A stretch of 64,000 nt of DNA from Anticarsia gemmatalis (GCF_050436995.1 NC_134745.1:11470001-11534000); one strand, 5' to 3'. Numbered from the stretch's first letter, positions 1 through 13,492 are shown. The notes: generated by a model not told the origin, from the letters alone. Made by a program: numbers and translations.

Positions 1-2239
1 TAGAAACTCCCAATAGTCTATAAACCGTTATTTTAACGCCAAAAATGGTCCTGCAAAACCTAATTCAACGGAACGAAAACCCGCGACCTGAAATAATTCA
101 ATTTGAGTTCGTATAACCGCAGCGCTATTTTGATGTATATAAAGTGAATAATGATAATTGACACAGGTAAAAGATATAAATATTATGACAGGCTTTCGGT
201 CGGAAAATTGTTCTGCCGCGTGTCAATCTGAGTGTTAGGATAAGGATATCATGGAAACCGTATTTAGAAGGAAAATTGCAGAGATAATACTGTGTAGATA
301 TTTAGGTTTACGCCAGACATACGGGTCATCTTAATTTCACAGTTGGAATGTAAAAACATGCAGCTTTTTTTTAATTCCTAGTGACTTGCTACTATATGCT
401 GTACCTTTTTCTGTAGTTGAGTGAATCTAATAATTCAATATAATACTATTATTTTTATTACATGCCCTTTAACATTTAGTGTAATCAATTAATTTACACT
501 TTTTCTTTTAAAACCTATCAGAATAATTCCTAAGATACACGAAAAACGAAAATTTTATATTTCGATAGAGAAAATAACTATTCATCAAATAATGCGACTT
601 ATCAAAAGTGACATTACAAGCTCACAAAGCATCTCTATCTACTAGAACCACCAAAAACTACTTACAATCCCAAACAAGAATGATACCTGTCTACAAAAGC
701 CTACATAAAATTGAGACGAGACACGTATGTAGTCATAACTTTTGACATTGTAGAGACCTACTTTCTGTAGCGAGGCTATCTGTGCCTGAGCCCGGGCGGG
801 CTGTATCGACCGGGGCCGCGTCACATTGGACGTGAGAATCAAACGGTTACTAAACTGGTGTTGTTGGAGCTATACGTCTTTGGGTTTGATGATTGCTAGG
901 TCGAAAATTTGGTAGTTTTGTACTAATATTAGGTTGCTATTATATCCTAAACGATACTAGTTAAAAGCTAATCTGGTCTTGTTGCGAGTCAGCTAATACA
1001 AGCTTATTATAGTTCTGCATTTAGTTCCGATTTCTGGTATCAAAATGTGGTCTTTTCACATCGTTTTAACAAAGATATGAGAGTGAGAATAAAATGGTGT
1101 ATAGGTATTTCAAATGTGTATAGAATTTGTAATTAAAGTTATTCATGACTAATAACTAAGTATTTTAACGGCTCAATGGAAAGCAGGAAAAGGCGTGTGT
1201 TATTATTATTTATCATCAAAAGCATTCAAATATAGCTACTATCGCGAAAACCATTGCGAAAACCAAGTAAAAAGTGGTGTAAGGTGATGTACCGACATAT
1301 AAAGCCAAACATACAATACTCTTATCGAAGCAAAAGAGCTTCGCTTCCAAGTCAAACCAATTTGCAATATTCCTCAACAAAAACAGATAACAGATGTATT
1401 TTACACCACAAGGCGACCTCAGAACGTCTTCTCAGCACACAACCCTTATCATTGCAGAGCATTGATAATATCACCATGCAATTTTGCTACTTATGTCCGT
1501 AGTAAATAAGAGTGACTTTGCCTTGAGTTTGAAAACAATAGAGTTATTATTCATTAGAAATACTCATTGTTATTGACACCAACTGATAATATATGAATGA
1601 GATTGTTATCATAATATGAGATGAATTTCTATAACTAGGTCGTTATGTACATATTTAAAGGAATTGTGCATTGTCTGGGCTAAATGTTTGCAAAACCAAT
1701 GAATATAGTTCAAACTATACTTACGTATCATGTATAATGTATTTTAATACTGATATATTGTGATATTAAATGCTGTTAATATTTTATTAGCTATTAGTTT
1801 GCAATCAAAGCAAGTGCTAATATATTATTATCAAGTTAATAAGTAAGTCAACTCTATTCTATTAAAGAAAATTTGTCTCTCTTTTGAAAACTAGTATCCT
1901 GGTAAAAAGAATTACTTTCCGCGACAAGTTTTTCTCAATTTATTGAATAGTTAAACTTAGACTGCTACTATTAATATCTCATCAGCTTGAAAAAGTCTTA
2001 AATCAAAGAATATGGAGACAAAGTAACAGCCTCGTTGTTACATAACATGTTAAAATACATGGGCATATATTTTATTCGTTATAATTTATTAATATGTAAC
2101 AGAATTGAAATTTGCTTTACAGCCATAGTTAACGTGCACAAAACATTTAATATTAAATACAATATTCCGAAAACTGTTTAATTTTAGATTTCAGCCTGTT
2201 GTTATGACAAATAATATTTTAACACAATACACAATGCAC
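1..2239. other. AT-rich non-coding stretch
   Basis: No reading frame here looks like a real gene; open frames are short and of random composition. The only compositional break is a GC-rich pocket near 780-835, listed separately. No transposon ends or tRNA boxes were recognised. Confidence 0.6.
700..842 (-). other. GC-rich, coding-like pocket (possible exon, weak)
   Basis: On the minus strand this pocket is far richer in G+C than its surroundings and stays open through a peptide containing RPRSIQPARAQAQIASLQK. A possible donor (GAAA|GTAGGT) follows the GC-rich part, and a weak acceptor (TTTAG) lies just upstream. I do not recognise the peptide. It could be an isolated exon of a gene with large introns, a relic, or a chance GC-rich patch. 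Nothing nearby extends it. Confidence 0.15.
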
Positions 2240-2566
2240 AGTGGTAGCCGAGTGGTATAAGTTGATACTTCCCACAAAGTGGTTGACGCTCCGAAATGAC
2301 TTTTCTAAGCTACGTGTGTATTAGAAATAATGATCACTTCTTCCAACGGTGAAGGAGAACATATGTAACAGTAACAGTAGTAGTAGTAACAGTATGTAAG
2401 GTTGCATCACGATGCAACCTTACATACCTGAGAGTTCTTTAGATCAGTTCTTGAAAGTATTCAATTTCCCCAAGCCGCACTCGGCCTGCGTGGTGGACTC
2501 AATGCCTAAACCCTCCCTCCTTAGGGTAGAAGACAATAGCCCACCAGTGGGATATTAATGGGTTAA
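2240..2566 (+). mobile_element. tRNA-derived SINE (family 1), near full length
   Basis: The 5' head has a tRNA-like box A (TAGCCGAGTGG, 2245-2255) and a decayed box B near 2284-2296. The body runs through the pattern typical of lepidopteran SINEs: 'CTTCCAACGGTGAAGGA', then 'CCTGAGAGTTCT', then a tail with 'GCGTGGTGGACTCAATGCC' and 'CCACCAGTGGGATATTAATG'. Fragments of the same family recur in both orientations across the window. This is a non-coding retroposon that would depend on a partner LINE for movement. Confidence 0.75.
2392..2427. repeat. 17-bp perfect inverted repeat (hairpin) inside the SINE
   Basis: Arms 2392-2408 and 2411-2427 are exact reverse complements with a 2-base loop. The sequence is GTATGTAAGGTTGCATC, then AC, then its complement. 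Directly upstream is a short run of AGT/AAC triplets. In other copies of this SINE the matching place carries a unique sequence, so the palindrome looks like a local event in this copy. Confidence 0.85.
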
Positions 2567-4139
2567 ATTTGTTTTTTATTTTACAATAAACAAACAATTT
2601 TATCTGCGGTAGGTTAACTCAAGCGTGACAATATTCATATCGAATTAATTTGCATTGCAAAATTCAATATGGCGGGTCGAATTGCTCTTGCCGTTGCATA
2701 TCCACATGGGGTACGATAAAGTGATAAAATAACGTTCTCGTAAATAAAAGTGTTATTTAATTTATTTATATTTTATATTAATGGCGCTGCGGGGAGCCGA
2801 CGTGATAAAAAAATGGTGACTGAACTAAAAAAACGAATGTTTTAGTTTGTAGTAGTAGTAAAGTTTGCCCTCCCAAGTTTTAAATCATAAGGAGGTTTGA
2901 CGTCAAAAAGCGGAAGATTATAAAAACCTCAGGCCAATCCCTTGACAGCATGTTTTAGAGAATAAAAATATACACAAGAAAGAAAGAAAGAGAAGAAGGC
3001 AAAAAAATTGTGTGTGTGTGACTTACATCAAGAATTTGTATATACACACACCTTATTACAACATAGTAGCAAATGGATCACCCTAACCTACCGAACTCCT
3101 TTTAAGACATTATTCCTGAAAAAATCTAGATACATTTGTATGTTTTTTAAACGGCAGCAGTTTCCAAATGGTTCAGTAGAAAATGAAGCCTGTTAAACAG
3201 GTTTTATCCTCAATAAGGTACTTTCCTACATATCAGAAGACAATTTAATCATTTATTGTTATTTTCGTAGTACGCAAAGACTACACGAATTTTGATTTCA
3301 AACAGGAATACTTCATAACAATTTCTAGTTTAATAAAGGAATTCTAAAAGCAACACATAAAAGTTTATAGTGTTTTTAAATGTAAAACAATAAAACTCCT
3401 GCTGCGACTGAATGTATAGACTCTTTTATGTTTACGATTATTGATACTAGAATTGACTAGATCACAGGCGAGACACGCATAACCGACTGAATCAGGATCT
3501 AGAATTATTAGCTGTTTGTAATTGAATCACATTATCGTAAATATCCTGTTTGTATCATAGTAAAATTCAAAAACTCTGACCATACTTGAGACAACAGATT
3601 AATAAATCACTTTAGAAAACAGGGGCGACTTTAAAATTATACCGAATGGGTTTATAAGGTAAATCAAAATGAATTGCTTAATGAGTTGCTACGAATATGA
3701 AATTTGGCTAACCTATTTTTGTCATATTTTCTTTAAGGCACTGAGAAGGCTTTTATGGAATCTATATATTATAATCCGAAGACAAAATCTGAATAAAATA
3801 TTTTTATATTTTATAGTCATCCCGTTCTACGAAAGGTCGTATCAAAAATCACACAGTACCTATTGAACTTTTTACACAATTACAACTCATATTAATCAAT
3901 CTATCACAAAAAATCCTCTTCATTTTCACTCCGAAATTAAGTTACGACTTTTGACGGATTGAAATACTATGAATGCTGACATTTATACATAAAACATACA
4001 ACAATCAGGCATTCATCATACATTTCAGTAAAGTGTTGGAACGCAACGAAGTCAGAGATATGAGCATTGGACTTAAAATTAAAAGCAAAACCAAATCTGC
4101 ACTAAATAAAAAAATCTAAACTAGAAATGTGAAGAACTT
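2567..4139. other. Non-coding stretch with simple-sequence tracts
   Basis: Contains a GAAA-type purine tract near 2977-2996 and a short TG run near 3010. No gene-like frame or complete mobile element was recognised. Confidence 0.55.
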
Positions 4140-4200
4140 AACGGTCTCCTCTTTCATCACGAGAGGAGAACATTTCCAAGAAAGTAGGACAGTAATGGCT
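4140..4200 (+). mobile_element. SINE family 1 tail fragment
   Basis: The sequence around 'CGAGAGGAGAA...AGTAGGACAGTAATGG' matches the 3' tail of the family seen at 2240-2566. It is truncated at its 5' side and sits tail-to-tail with the opposite-strand fragment at 4226-4412. Confidence 0.5.
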
Positions 4201-4225
4201 TATGAATTATATGAAATTAACCAAA

Positions 4226-4412
4226 TACTGTCTCACTTTGTGAAAAGGGTCTTCTAACAGACTAATGCAGCAGGCAGAGGTTGAGTTCACCACGCCACGC
4301 TACAATGCTGGCAAAGAGAATCTCTTACATTTCTTCTATAACTGTTTTAGTAACACTCAGACATGAATGACGTGGCTTGATCACGATGTTTCCCTTCATT
4401 TCGAAAACATGC
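4226..4412 (-). mobile_element. SINE family 1 fragment, decayed
   Basis: The minus-strand copy shows the diagnostic pieces in reverse order: 'TGTCTCACT', 'GTTGAGTTCACCACG', 'ACTCAGACATGA' and 'TCACGATGTTTCCCTTCA'. It lacks a recognisable tRNA-like head, and several indels mark it as old. Confidence 0.55.
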
Positions 4413-7400
4413 GATTATAATTACAACATTTTTTTTATTTAACATAACTCCTAAAAGTGGTAATGTGTTGCCTTGGCTTTGAGTCCTCAAACAGTTTACT
4501 TGCTCTACATTTCCACAAGTCAAAAAAATATAATTTGAATCTTCACAAACCTTGCAAAAGTAAATAGTGCCTTGTATTACTCTCATTCGAACACTCGGCT
4601 CTGTACCGTGTACCAACATTTTACATATTCCACGCAAATATTTTACCTATGAAGATAAATGGATTGGGCTCTTCAGTTACGTGGGGCCCTGAAAACACCG
4701 ATAAAATGGTGATAAAGTGAGACAGTGACGTAAACTGAAGGATCGCTTGTACATTTCTGAATAGACGTGTTTTTTCAAAGAACGTATTTGCTTTTTCTAA
4801 CGGTTTGAAAAAACCTTTGACAAAACGCCATCTGTGTAAATCTAATTAAAATGTTTGTAAGCAATACATTTATTGGCTACAATTTTGATTTTTATTTGCT
4901 TTTGTAAAGCAATTTTTGTAATTATTAGAAAAGCACATCAGCTGCTATTATATCCTATGTACCTAAATAGAAGTATTGGTAAACAGCAATTACCTACACT
5001 TATTAAAAATATTTCCAAATATTAGACATCCCAAACAAAAAGCGCCTTTGCGCTGCAATAGAACTCTTACATAACCAAAATGTTGTCGTTCGATACTGTA
5101 AACATTTTTTGAATACATACATTTTGACTATATTTTTGTCAGTCGGTACGTGACCTCACACAAGCAGAATAAAATTCTGCTTCTTCCTAACAACCACCTT
5201 TACGTTAAACCGAATCTACCGAAGCTCTCACGTAACAAGATCAGTTTGAAAACCGTAAAACTACCGACATATTATCCTGCTAGCAGAATCAGAACGTAAT
5301 GTTCCGTCGATAACGCAAGAGTGGGCTATAAGTTTAGCTTTCATATACACAACGTCACCGCCGCGACTCTTTTCTGTGTGGAGTACCCGCCAGTTATCTT
5401 TACGTGCCTGAATGTAGCAACAAGCTACTCGTCAGTAGAAGATAAATAAAAAAGAAGATGTAGGGCAGGACTATAAGCAATAGAGGGGAACAATACCATC
5501 GTTATTACATCTCCGCTGCTACATATTTCAATTTGGAACATTTGCCGACGCATCATCTGCCACTGCTGCTTATACCATACTAGGCACTTGCTAGCCAGTA
5601 CATTGCCATTACAGCGTAATGAAAGAATGGACACCTACGCCAGTGGCCAGTCTTAGAAGAAAAAAACTCACAGCGGCGATACGTTTACAGAACGGTAGAG
5701 TCACGGTTGCGGCGCGGCGACGACACGGTTGCGGCATGATGCTATACGGCGTTTTCGTGTACAAGTGCCCTTATATTTCGCTAACTCTGCCAAGTTGGTA
5801 ACAAAATTTTAGAGAATTCGTCCCGCGAAGGAGAAGTTATAATTTAATAGCCAAGTTCTTTATGTTGTTGATGTTTTATAGCTTATATAAAAATATTCTG
5901 AGGAATATGAAATATGTTTGTACTTTGTACGTTATTTTCGCAGTCGGAATTCCGTTTTTGGAGTAGAAAATTGGTTTGTTTTGTTTTATCTTCTGCGATA
6001 TGTATCTAACTGTGCCAACATAATGAAAGAAATAGATGCATTCATGGCGTTTCGTGTTTATTCACGTTTACTCATAACTATGAAAGAGAATGGAGTGCTA
6101 AGGCTGCTTTTGATGTCATCACTTCGAAAGATGCCCATTTGAAAGGCTCTCGGCAAAAAAAATACACTTAGGCAATGCGCCGCAAAAAGCAGTCAAATGT
6201 ATATACATACCTACCTCAGAAACAGCTCATTAATAAAAACACAAAGCTAGTTTCCCAAACTACCTAATGTAACCAAAACAGGCCATTGACCTATAAACCA
6301 AACATCACAAACTGACCTACTTACTGACAGTCAACAAGCATAATATTATCTCGCAGAATAGACTATGATCATATAAATGCGGTATTTCTTGCGTTACAGC
6401 TTTACGGTCTCGTGACAAAGATTTCCTTTGTTATGCGAACGCTACGGTGACCGCAAAGCAGAGGTAAATGGCTATTTTCTGCAAAGTTGAACAGACTGGG
6501 TGTAAAATGTACGTATAACCGTATACTCGAGGATTGTAACTTCTTGTCTCATTGTGCTTGCGAGATGTTAACTGAGCAAATCTTTTTATATTTTTCGTTA
6601 CAGTTTGTAGTTTGTGAAATAGAAATTTTACGAAGTTATGCTTTGTCAAGATTATTTATTTTTATTGCGTTTGTAGCACGAAAGTGAAGGTGATTATTTA
6701 GTTGATACAGATCTGGCCAAAGGGTATAGTGAGCGCAATGGTCTAAATGGAGCAAATATTTGATCAGCCATTTGAAGAATCTGGAACGAGACACTTTATA
6801 TTATCTGTTATTAAATGTTATATTATGTGGTAATTTTCGTACATTATAATAATATCTGCTTGGAACTGAAACATATTACATAAGTTAATAAATTATTTAT
6901 ACGTAACTATGTTAAGTCTTCGCGTATTAAAACAAAAAGTCTCGTAGACTCGAACCTCTATTAGAATTTATTTTGATGCTCAAAGGACATAAATAATAAC
7001 AAAATGCAGGCCAGGCACGCGGCATTTCCTTTCATAACAAAGTAAAAGAAAAACTTAAAAGAGTCAGAACAATTGAGTCGTTGGAGTACCAGGGTAACAG
7101 AACAGTTAACAGCTCTTCAATCCAGCCACTTGGTCGCGTCAAACGTAAGCGATTCTCGCATTACGTGAAAAGCAACGTCGGCGTAAATCATTCGCAGGGT
7201 ATAATACACGCTCCTTCAATCGACAATGCTTTAATAAAATTAATTTAAAAAAACTTGGTGTATAAACCTATCGTGACTGATATTCAGGTAATATATTATT
7301 ATAAATCAAGGAAGTAAAGTGCTTACTGGTATCGAAATGTCGAGCTAAATAGACGTCTTTGTTACGACTATTCTTTAACTTCAGTTGATCCAAAATTAAG

Positions 7401-8255
7401 CTGTAAACTAAAGAAAAAGAAAACGTCTCATTGTATAAGGCCTGCTCACTGAAAGCTCCTACTATAATGCATAATTAAGACACAACAAGATAGAACTTAA
7501 AACTTTAAGGCACAAAAAGCCTCGAACTTTATCTGTGTCGAGCGAAGCCTTCTTTTCCAATGCGCTACAAGTGCAGTCGAAGAAAATAAATTCTCCAGAA
7601 CGAAACAAAATCAACCACGGACTCTCCAATTGAAATATTTGATTGAGGATTACGAAATAAGTGAAACAGGGTGTTATTTGTTCCTTGCTGGTCTGAGAAG
7701 GCTCCAACAATTTGATGATACTGTTTGGGCCTCGGCCAACTTTTGTTCTACGTGTTAAATGTTTTGAAGGATAGATTGTATCTTTGTATTTTGGGTCAGT
7801 TTCCTGTTTATCGTTTTCTTTTGTTCTGGGTAAAAGTGAAAAGGAGGCTTTAGTTTGTTGATAGAATTTGGGGTATTAGAAATCAATCTGTAATTTAATG
7901 AATGGATGGTGCTGTGCTTACAAATAATATTATTAATGGCAATTTTAAACTATAAGAGATCGTTTTATTGTAGGCAGGAGTTTGCTTAGTAATAATCGAA
8001 TAAAAAAAATCTAGATCATTGGGAAGAATATGAGATAAACAAATCGATAGACGCATTGCCTATGTTTAGATTTCCAAAGCAACGAGCGTGTGAATTTTTT
8101 GCAGTTATTTAGTAGGTATAGCTGTTTTAACGATCACGGAAGCAGTTATCAGCTACATAATATCAGATTACTTTATCAATAATTTACTTATTATTAATAG
8201 ATTTTTAAAGCCTCCAAGAAACAAAAGAATTCTATGCTAAGAAATGTGGCAACAA
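4413..8255. other. Long non-coding stretch
   Basis: No gene is supported. A GC-rich patch at about 5620-5765 contains two direct copies of CACGGTTGCGGC (5702-5713 and 5724-5735). It could be a regulatory region, but no adjoining gene is visible. All frames here are short and mutually overlapping, without family resemblance. Confidence 0.55.
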
Positions 8256-9053
8256 GGGTTATTCCACTTAACTCCAAAAAAACGTTCCACTTTAACTCCA
8301 AAACAGTTTTAATAAATATTTTATTTAAATATAATTCATTCCACTTTAACTCCAAGAAATCAGCAGAAGTAGAGTCAGCAGCTTAAAATATTTAGCCATA
8401 CGGATGACATGGATGCAGAGGGAGCAGTTCGAGTCGCTGCACTGCGCGCAGGCATGGTCAGGCCCTGAATAATTATAATATTGAACATCCAATCTTATTA
8501 CGTAGTAAACATCACTTGAAAAATCAAAAAAAAAAATCTAAAATTATAAGAACATCGAAGCGAACAGCGCGTGTACTCCGACAACTTATATCTAAAAAAC
8601 TTATATCTTATACATTAAAACCTGCACTATTTATTTTATGTTAACTTAGCTAAGTAAGAAATTTAATTTTTATTTAGAACATTATTCTAATATAACAGCT
8701 TAATCCCGTCCTTGACTTTCAATCTTTTCACCAGGATAGCACTTTTGATCCTACGGTGTTCGTTTTTGAGGACGATGAACTGACTAACCTAATTATAATA
8801 ACTTAAATCAAAATTACTGGTTTGTGAAAAATTACTAGGACGTTTGGTATATGGGCTTACACCAAAATATCGTCAAGATATAATTTTTGCTGCTGACTCT
8901 ACAAAAACTCTTTTGGAGTTAAGTGGAATTGATGTAGGGAAATATTTCTATCTGTAAATTATTTTTTTTTATTGCTTTGGAGTCAAAGTGGAAATAATGT
9001 ATGGGATGTTAAAGTTTAGAGAACAATGGATTTGGAGTTAAGTGGCATAACCC
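8256..9053. mobile_element. 798-bp non-autonomous DNA transposon (MITE) with 8-bp target duplication
   Basis: The ends are inverted repeats beginning GGGTTATTCCACTTAACTCC on the left and GGGTTATGCCACTTAACTCC on the reverse-complemented right. They are flanked by identical 8-bp sequences GGCAACAA at 8248-8255 and 9054-9061. The motif CCACTT(T)AACTCCAA occurs three times in the left part (from 8263, 8287, 8341) and three times inverted in the right part (about 8914, 8978, 9032). A further inner inverted pair is GTAGAGTCAGCAG (about 8366) and CTGCTGACTCTAC (about 8890). There is no transposase frame. An 8-bp duplication fits hAT, P or Merlin-type transposases; the GG-start is nearest to Merlin, but the superfamily is not settled. 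Confidence 0.8.
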
Positions 9054-9061
9054 GGCAACAA

Positions 9062-10738
9062 GTACCTATTATCAAAAACGAAATAAAGGACTATAGTTCA
9101 TTATTACAAAACCTTTTCATGTATGTTAATACCTAAAAAAAATATTTTGTATCTGATCTATTCCATAACCACCCTGTCCGCAAACTACGAGCGCCACCTA
9201 CTACAATTTACCGTAACTATGTGAGCAGCGCCACCTAGTTACCAACACAGACATTAGAAGGAAACCAAAATTGTAAGCGGTCCTTCACCGGTAGCATATT
9301 ATTTATCAAGTGAGTTACAGATATTTTCAATAGATGGCGTTGTACTTCATTTCTTTCATTTTGTAGATTATTACCAAAATAAAAAAAATGATATCTAAAT
9401 AATTATTATAGCGTGCTACCTAATAATATAATTTATGATGATACTATTATAGCCATTTACATAAATGTGATTAAGTTCTTTAAAATTTCTATCAAGGGTT
9501 GAAACACAAACAAAAATAGAAGTTCTTAACAAATGCAAACCGACCTAAACCACTTATCACGGAGGCTTAAGAACCACCTGACGGACGGTCGGTAAGGTAT
9601 TTCGTACAAAATCAAAAAACCACTTAGTATTGGATTGTTTCGATTTTATTGTTGAAAAGCTTCATTGTAACCAATCTCAATACATTCATCTCAAAGTATT
9701 TTTTCACGCTTTGTACGTGACTTGCGTAACGTCACACTTGGTAAAAAGTTTTGTTTCACCAATTGTTCAAGTCCACGGTACGATCTGAATTACAATATAT
9801 CAATGAATTATTGCTAACGACAAACTTTATATAATTTATTTGTAGCGCGACTAATATAATTGGCTGGATTTGAGGCAGAAAAGGTAATATTTAAAAGGGT
9901 TGATAGAATGTCATAGAAATCTAACCTTTCTTTAGATATTAGAGTTCTTGCCCTCGACTCCGTCCGCGTGGTCCAACAAAACGTTCAACCTATGTTATTT
10001 TACGGCCATAACCATGTGTAAAAACTAGTATTTACAAAGCCTATTTGTTTTTTTTTCTGGTACACAATCTATTACCCAATTTTATCAAAATCCGTTCATG
10101 CTTTTTAGCTTGCAAGAATCACAATGATCAATACAGCCAAACATTACTGAAAGAACCAAAATCCCAACTTTTCATGTGGGAGTAATCCCATAACAATTGG
10201 TGCTCCACTGCGGAATCGAACCTGAGACTAAAGTGGTTGCAGACACCTCTACTCGTGTCATAGAGTAGTACAAAAACCACGAATTGCTACTAACCTCACA
10301 TGTGGTTTTCGTTCTGTATAAAGCCAGTGAAAGCTTTTTGTAGAAAACAAAAAGAAGGTTTACCCGTTAGTATTTACTAAAAGCCTTTCTAAAGGTCACG
10401 TTAGTGCAGCGACCAGTATTGATTAGTTGCTAGTGCCAATATTCCCAACTTTACCTATTTGAACTAGATCCTGTACTTTTAACCGTTATTTTAAAACAGA
10501 GGTGACAACGCGTGGACACCCAATGAACTTTTCTGTACATTTTTTTTTTATTTCCTTTAATGGAAAGCATGGGAAAAAGAGTATAATCCACCACAAGTGC
10601 TAGTTCATATTTAGTGGTAAGTGCAGATACAAGATTTATTTGGCGCAAGGGCATATGGGCCCTTTCCTTCCCCTTACTACCAAAGATGGCATGATGCCCC
10701 ATTCCAGGGGGTAAAAAAGAGAATTTTTTTAGAGGCAA
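9062..10738. other. Non-coding stretch
   Basis: No gene recognised. At 10195-10262 there is a box-B-like 'GAATCGAACCTGAGAC' on the plus strand, so a decayed minus-strand tRNA-derived SINE head is possible. Nothing more can be supported. Confidence 0.5.
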
Positions 10739-10906
10739 CTTCCGCACTAAGAATCTCTTGTCTCAACAACGGACACAAAGTAGAACCAGACCCGAAACAA
10801 TAATTTGTGGATCGCTCGATTAATCCCCGTGTGGAAATCGAACCCACGACCTTCCGACACAATGGTAGCAGCGTAGTGACCTAAACCACTGCCCCACGGA
10901 GGCAGT
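10739..10906 (-). mobile_element. tRNA-derived SINE (family 2)
   Basis: Read on the minus strand it starts with 'TGCCTCCGTGGGGCAGTGG' (box A), followed by box B-like 'GTGGGTTCGATTTCC', and ends in a tail resembling 'TTCTTAGTGCGGAAGT'. The same order and spacing occur in the copies at 18842-19041 and 56425-56631. The box A base change (GGGGCAG for GGCGCAG) and small deletions show decay. Confidence 0.75.
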
Positions 10907-13402
10907 CAGTAATAACTTACTGTAGAATAAAATGTAAGTACAAAAACTTTATTGAATTTTTACCGTAGTTTAACGAACTGACAATAACCCGACTATACAT
11001 TTTAATAACTACCAACGTGTTTTCGCACAATATAACCAATCAGGCTAGGTTTAATTGGAACCGTGGAATAAAGAAAATTGAATTAATCCATTTTTATGTG
11101 GATTTACGTATGGTTCATAATTGCATAGCAACGTCGAGTAATTCAATTGAAAAATATTTATTAACAGATATTAATGAGAACTTAAAATGTCAATTTATGC
11201 TTGAATACAATAGTTACATAGATTTAAGTCATATACCATAACATTGTTATATTTCTTGATATTCTTTAATGGAAAAACGAACTAAAAGAATAAAGCCATT
11301 TCAACCACTTGCCAACTTTATACGAAGCTTTTTGCATGACGTTGATAAAAATGCGCACAATATAAAACGAAATAAAAAATCATAGGAACAAATTACTGTC
11401 CCACTGCCGTGCACAAGGTTTCTCCCAGAAGGAGACACATCCTAGTCTCGGATATGGGACTCTTTCCAGAATTCTGCAGAAGTTAGGCTTTCAGTCCAGA
11501 AAAGAAAACAGTCAGCCATAAACCAAAACAAACAAACACTAAATTAATCAAAAGCTAAGCTAAACAAAGCAGAAATACCCGACCTCCATGTCAGGTCTGG
11601 TCAAGGTAAGCGACAGGTGGAAATAGACCCGCTAATTTATAAAACAACGCTTCGGAAGCGCTTCGGAAGTGCATCTAACTGGCTTTTCAAGGGTAGGCGT
11701 TGTTAGTTCAATGTCTGATTGCGGTTTGGATAGATTGGCTGCCGATTAAATAAGAATAGGAAACTGTTTTTCGTTCTCATTGTTATTGAAGGTTTCAGTT
11801 CAGTTTCAGTAAGGGTGAGAAGTGTCTGGTTATTGAGTTTTTTAGATTGGCTGGAACGGGCACTTTGATTAAACGATATGAAAGTTATGGGTTAGATAAA
11901 GCTAACTTGAACCATGAGGGAGTTTTAAAACAAAGGCCCGTTGTAGGAGATCCTATTTTTCCACAGGATTAATTATTAATTATAGCTATAAATATATCTA
12001 CCAATAATTCTCGAATATTTGCTATAACAACATACTCATAGTTAGTTTATTTTTTCATTAATTTCAGCTACTCTTTACTCCGAAAACCGGCAAAAAAATC
12101 TTTCCACGCAAACAATCTTTGTTTAGTAAATAAACAAACGATCTAGAATTAAATCTGAACCTAGCCTTCGCAAAGAGTGTACGTCATCGATCGAGGCTAA
12201 AAGTATCATGTACGTTTCAGCTCACAGTCACGGTCAAAACATATCATTAAATATTCTGCAATGCCAGTGCAAACTCGATTGTCCCCGTCAGTGAAGTGAG
12301 CGTCCTATTATTGGTATAACTGAAAAGTGGTCACCAATGTCTGTCATTGAGGACTTCTATCAAACAGCACGTGTATCTTGTTTTATATTTTAAAGACCCA
12401 GTTACAAACTTTTTTTGGGTTCGTTTTATCGTATCAGTACGCAATGTCCTAAATTGTGACTTTTATTGTTCCGTGAATAATTATTTTCAATATTATGAAA
12501 TAATGTCCGCTGCTTGGATCCCTTCAAGTGAGGAGGGAAAGGGGGGGGGTAGGCCTTGGGTCTGCCACACTGGCCAATTAGGGACTTTATTTCTTGTTTT
12601 CATGCAAATATGAAAGTACCAATTTTTGGACTTCTAGGTAAATTAGTTGGATTATCGAGCTTATAACTAAAAAGAAACATTTACACCAGAACAATTTTCT
12701 ACAAACCAGCAATGTTTGTTTTGTCAAATACAAAATCAATATAACAAGCGAGCCGCCAGTCAATCAGGAAAACGTAATACACGAACGTTCTAACAATACT
12801 TTATTAATTCTCAGAAACAGTCCATGTAAAATAGCTGCATATAAATCGATATTCCAGTACAAATGTAGGCGTAGAAGAAAATGTGATTATGTAGATTGTA
12901 CAGGCAGTTTTATTTATAGACTGATGGGTTTGACAGCTTCTATGAAAAACTGATTCTATGTTAGCCTAGCGTAAATTATATATTTAGTACATTTCGTGCG
13001 TTTTCTCGAATAATGTGCTCTAGTATTCCCAAGAGCTTTATTTTAGACATTGCTGAACCAAAATGACCTAAAGTCATTAACTGCTTATATGTATTAGTAT
13101 TACATAGTTTGATTTTGCCAGCTAAAACTGCTGAATTTCAAAAGTTAAAGTTGTTAATGAAATTAAATACTTGTATTTCACAACATAAACACTATCATAC
13201 ATCGTAATATTAAAATACTTAAACCTCCACGAAATTCAATTTTGAATCTCTTTTATAATAACAAAAATATCAGTTTCCTTATAGAAATGCCGTAGTGAAT
13301 TTTCCTTACGTTAGCCATATTAGTTCCATACCCTTTCAGTTGTGACATCGAGTGCCGTTATTCCGCATGACAGAGTTTTTGTAATAATTTGCGGACGAAA
13401 TT
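10907..13402. other. Non-coding stretch with decayed SINE tails
   Basis: Two weak minus-strand tails of SINE family 1 lie at about 11393-11480 ('CCCACTGCCGTGCACAAGG') and 12521-12590 ('TAGGCCTTGGGTCTGCCAC', with a G9 run). An 11-bp tandem (CGCTTCGGAAG twice) is at about 11648-11669. No gene-like frame is supported. Confidence 0.5.
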
Positions 13403-13492
13403 GAGAGGCGATTTCCTACTGCTATCGACAACAGGCTGGCTATTGAAAAATGTTGTATGAAAATCTGATCAGCGCCTTTAGCGGGCGCCGTA
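13403..13492 (-). repeat. Interspersed repeat, 'GGCGCCCGCTA...AATCGCCTC' family
   Basis: The reverse complement reads ACGGCGCCCGCTAAAGGCGC, then a CAGATTTTCATACAACATTT block, then 'AGCCAGCCTGTTGTCGATAG' and 'GAAATCGCCTCTCAA'. The same block order is seen at 20519-20592 and 58217-58300, and partly at 45950-46035. No coding content; probably a short non-autonomous element whose ends I cannot fix. Confidence 0.55.

Noticed and set aside
4347..4637. Cysteine-containing 96-codon frame on the minus strand
   Set aside because: Partly overlaps a decayed SINE fragment (4226-4412). Cysteine spacing fits no zinc finger I know.
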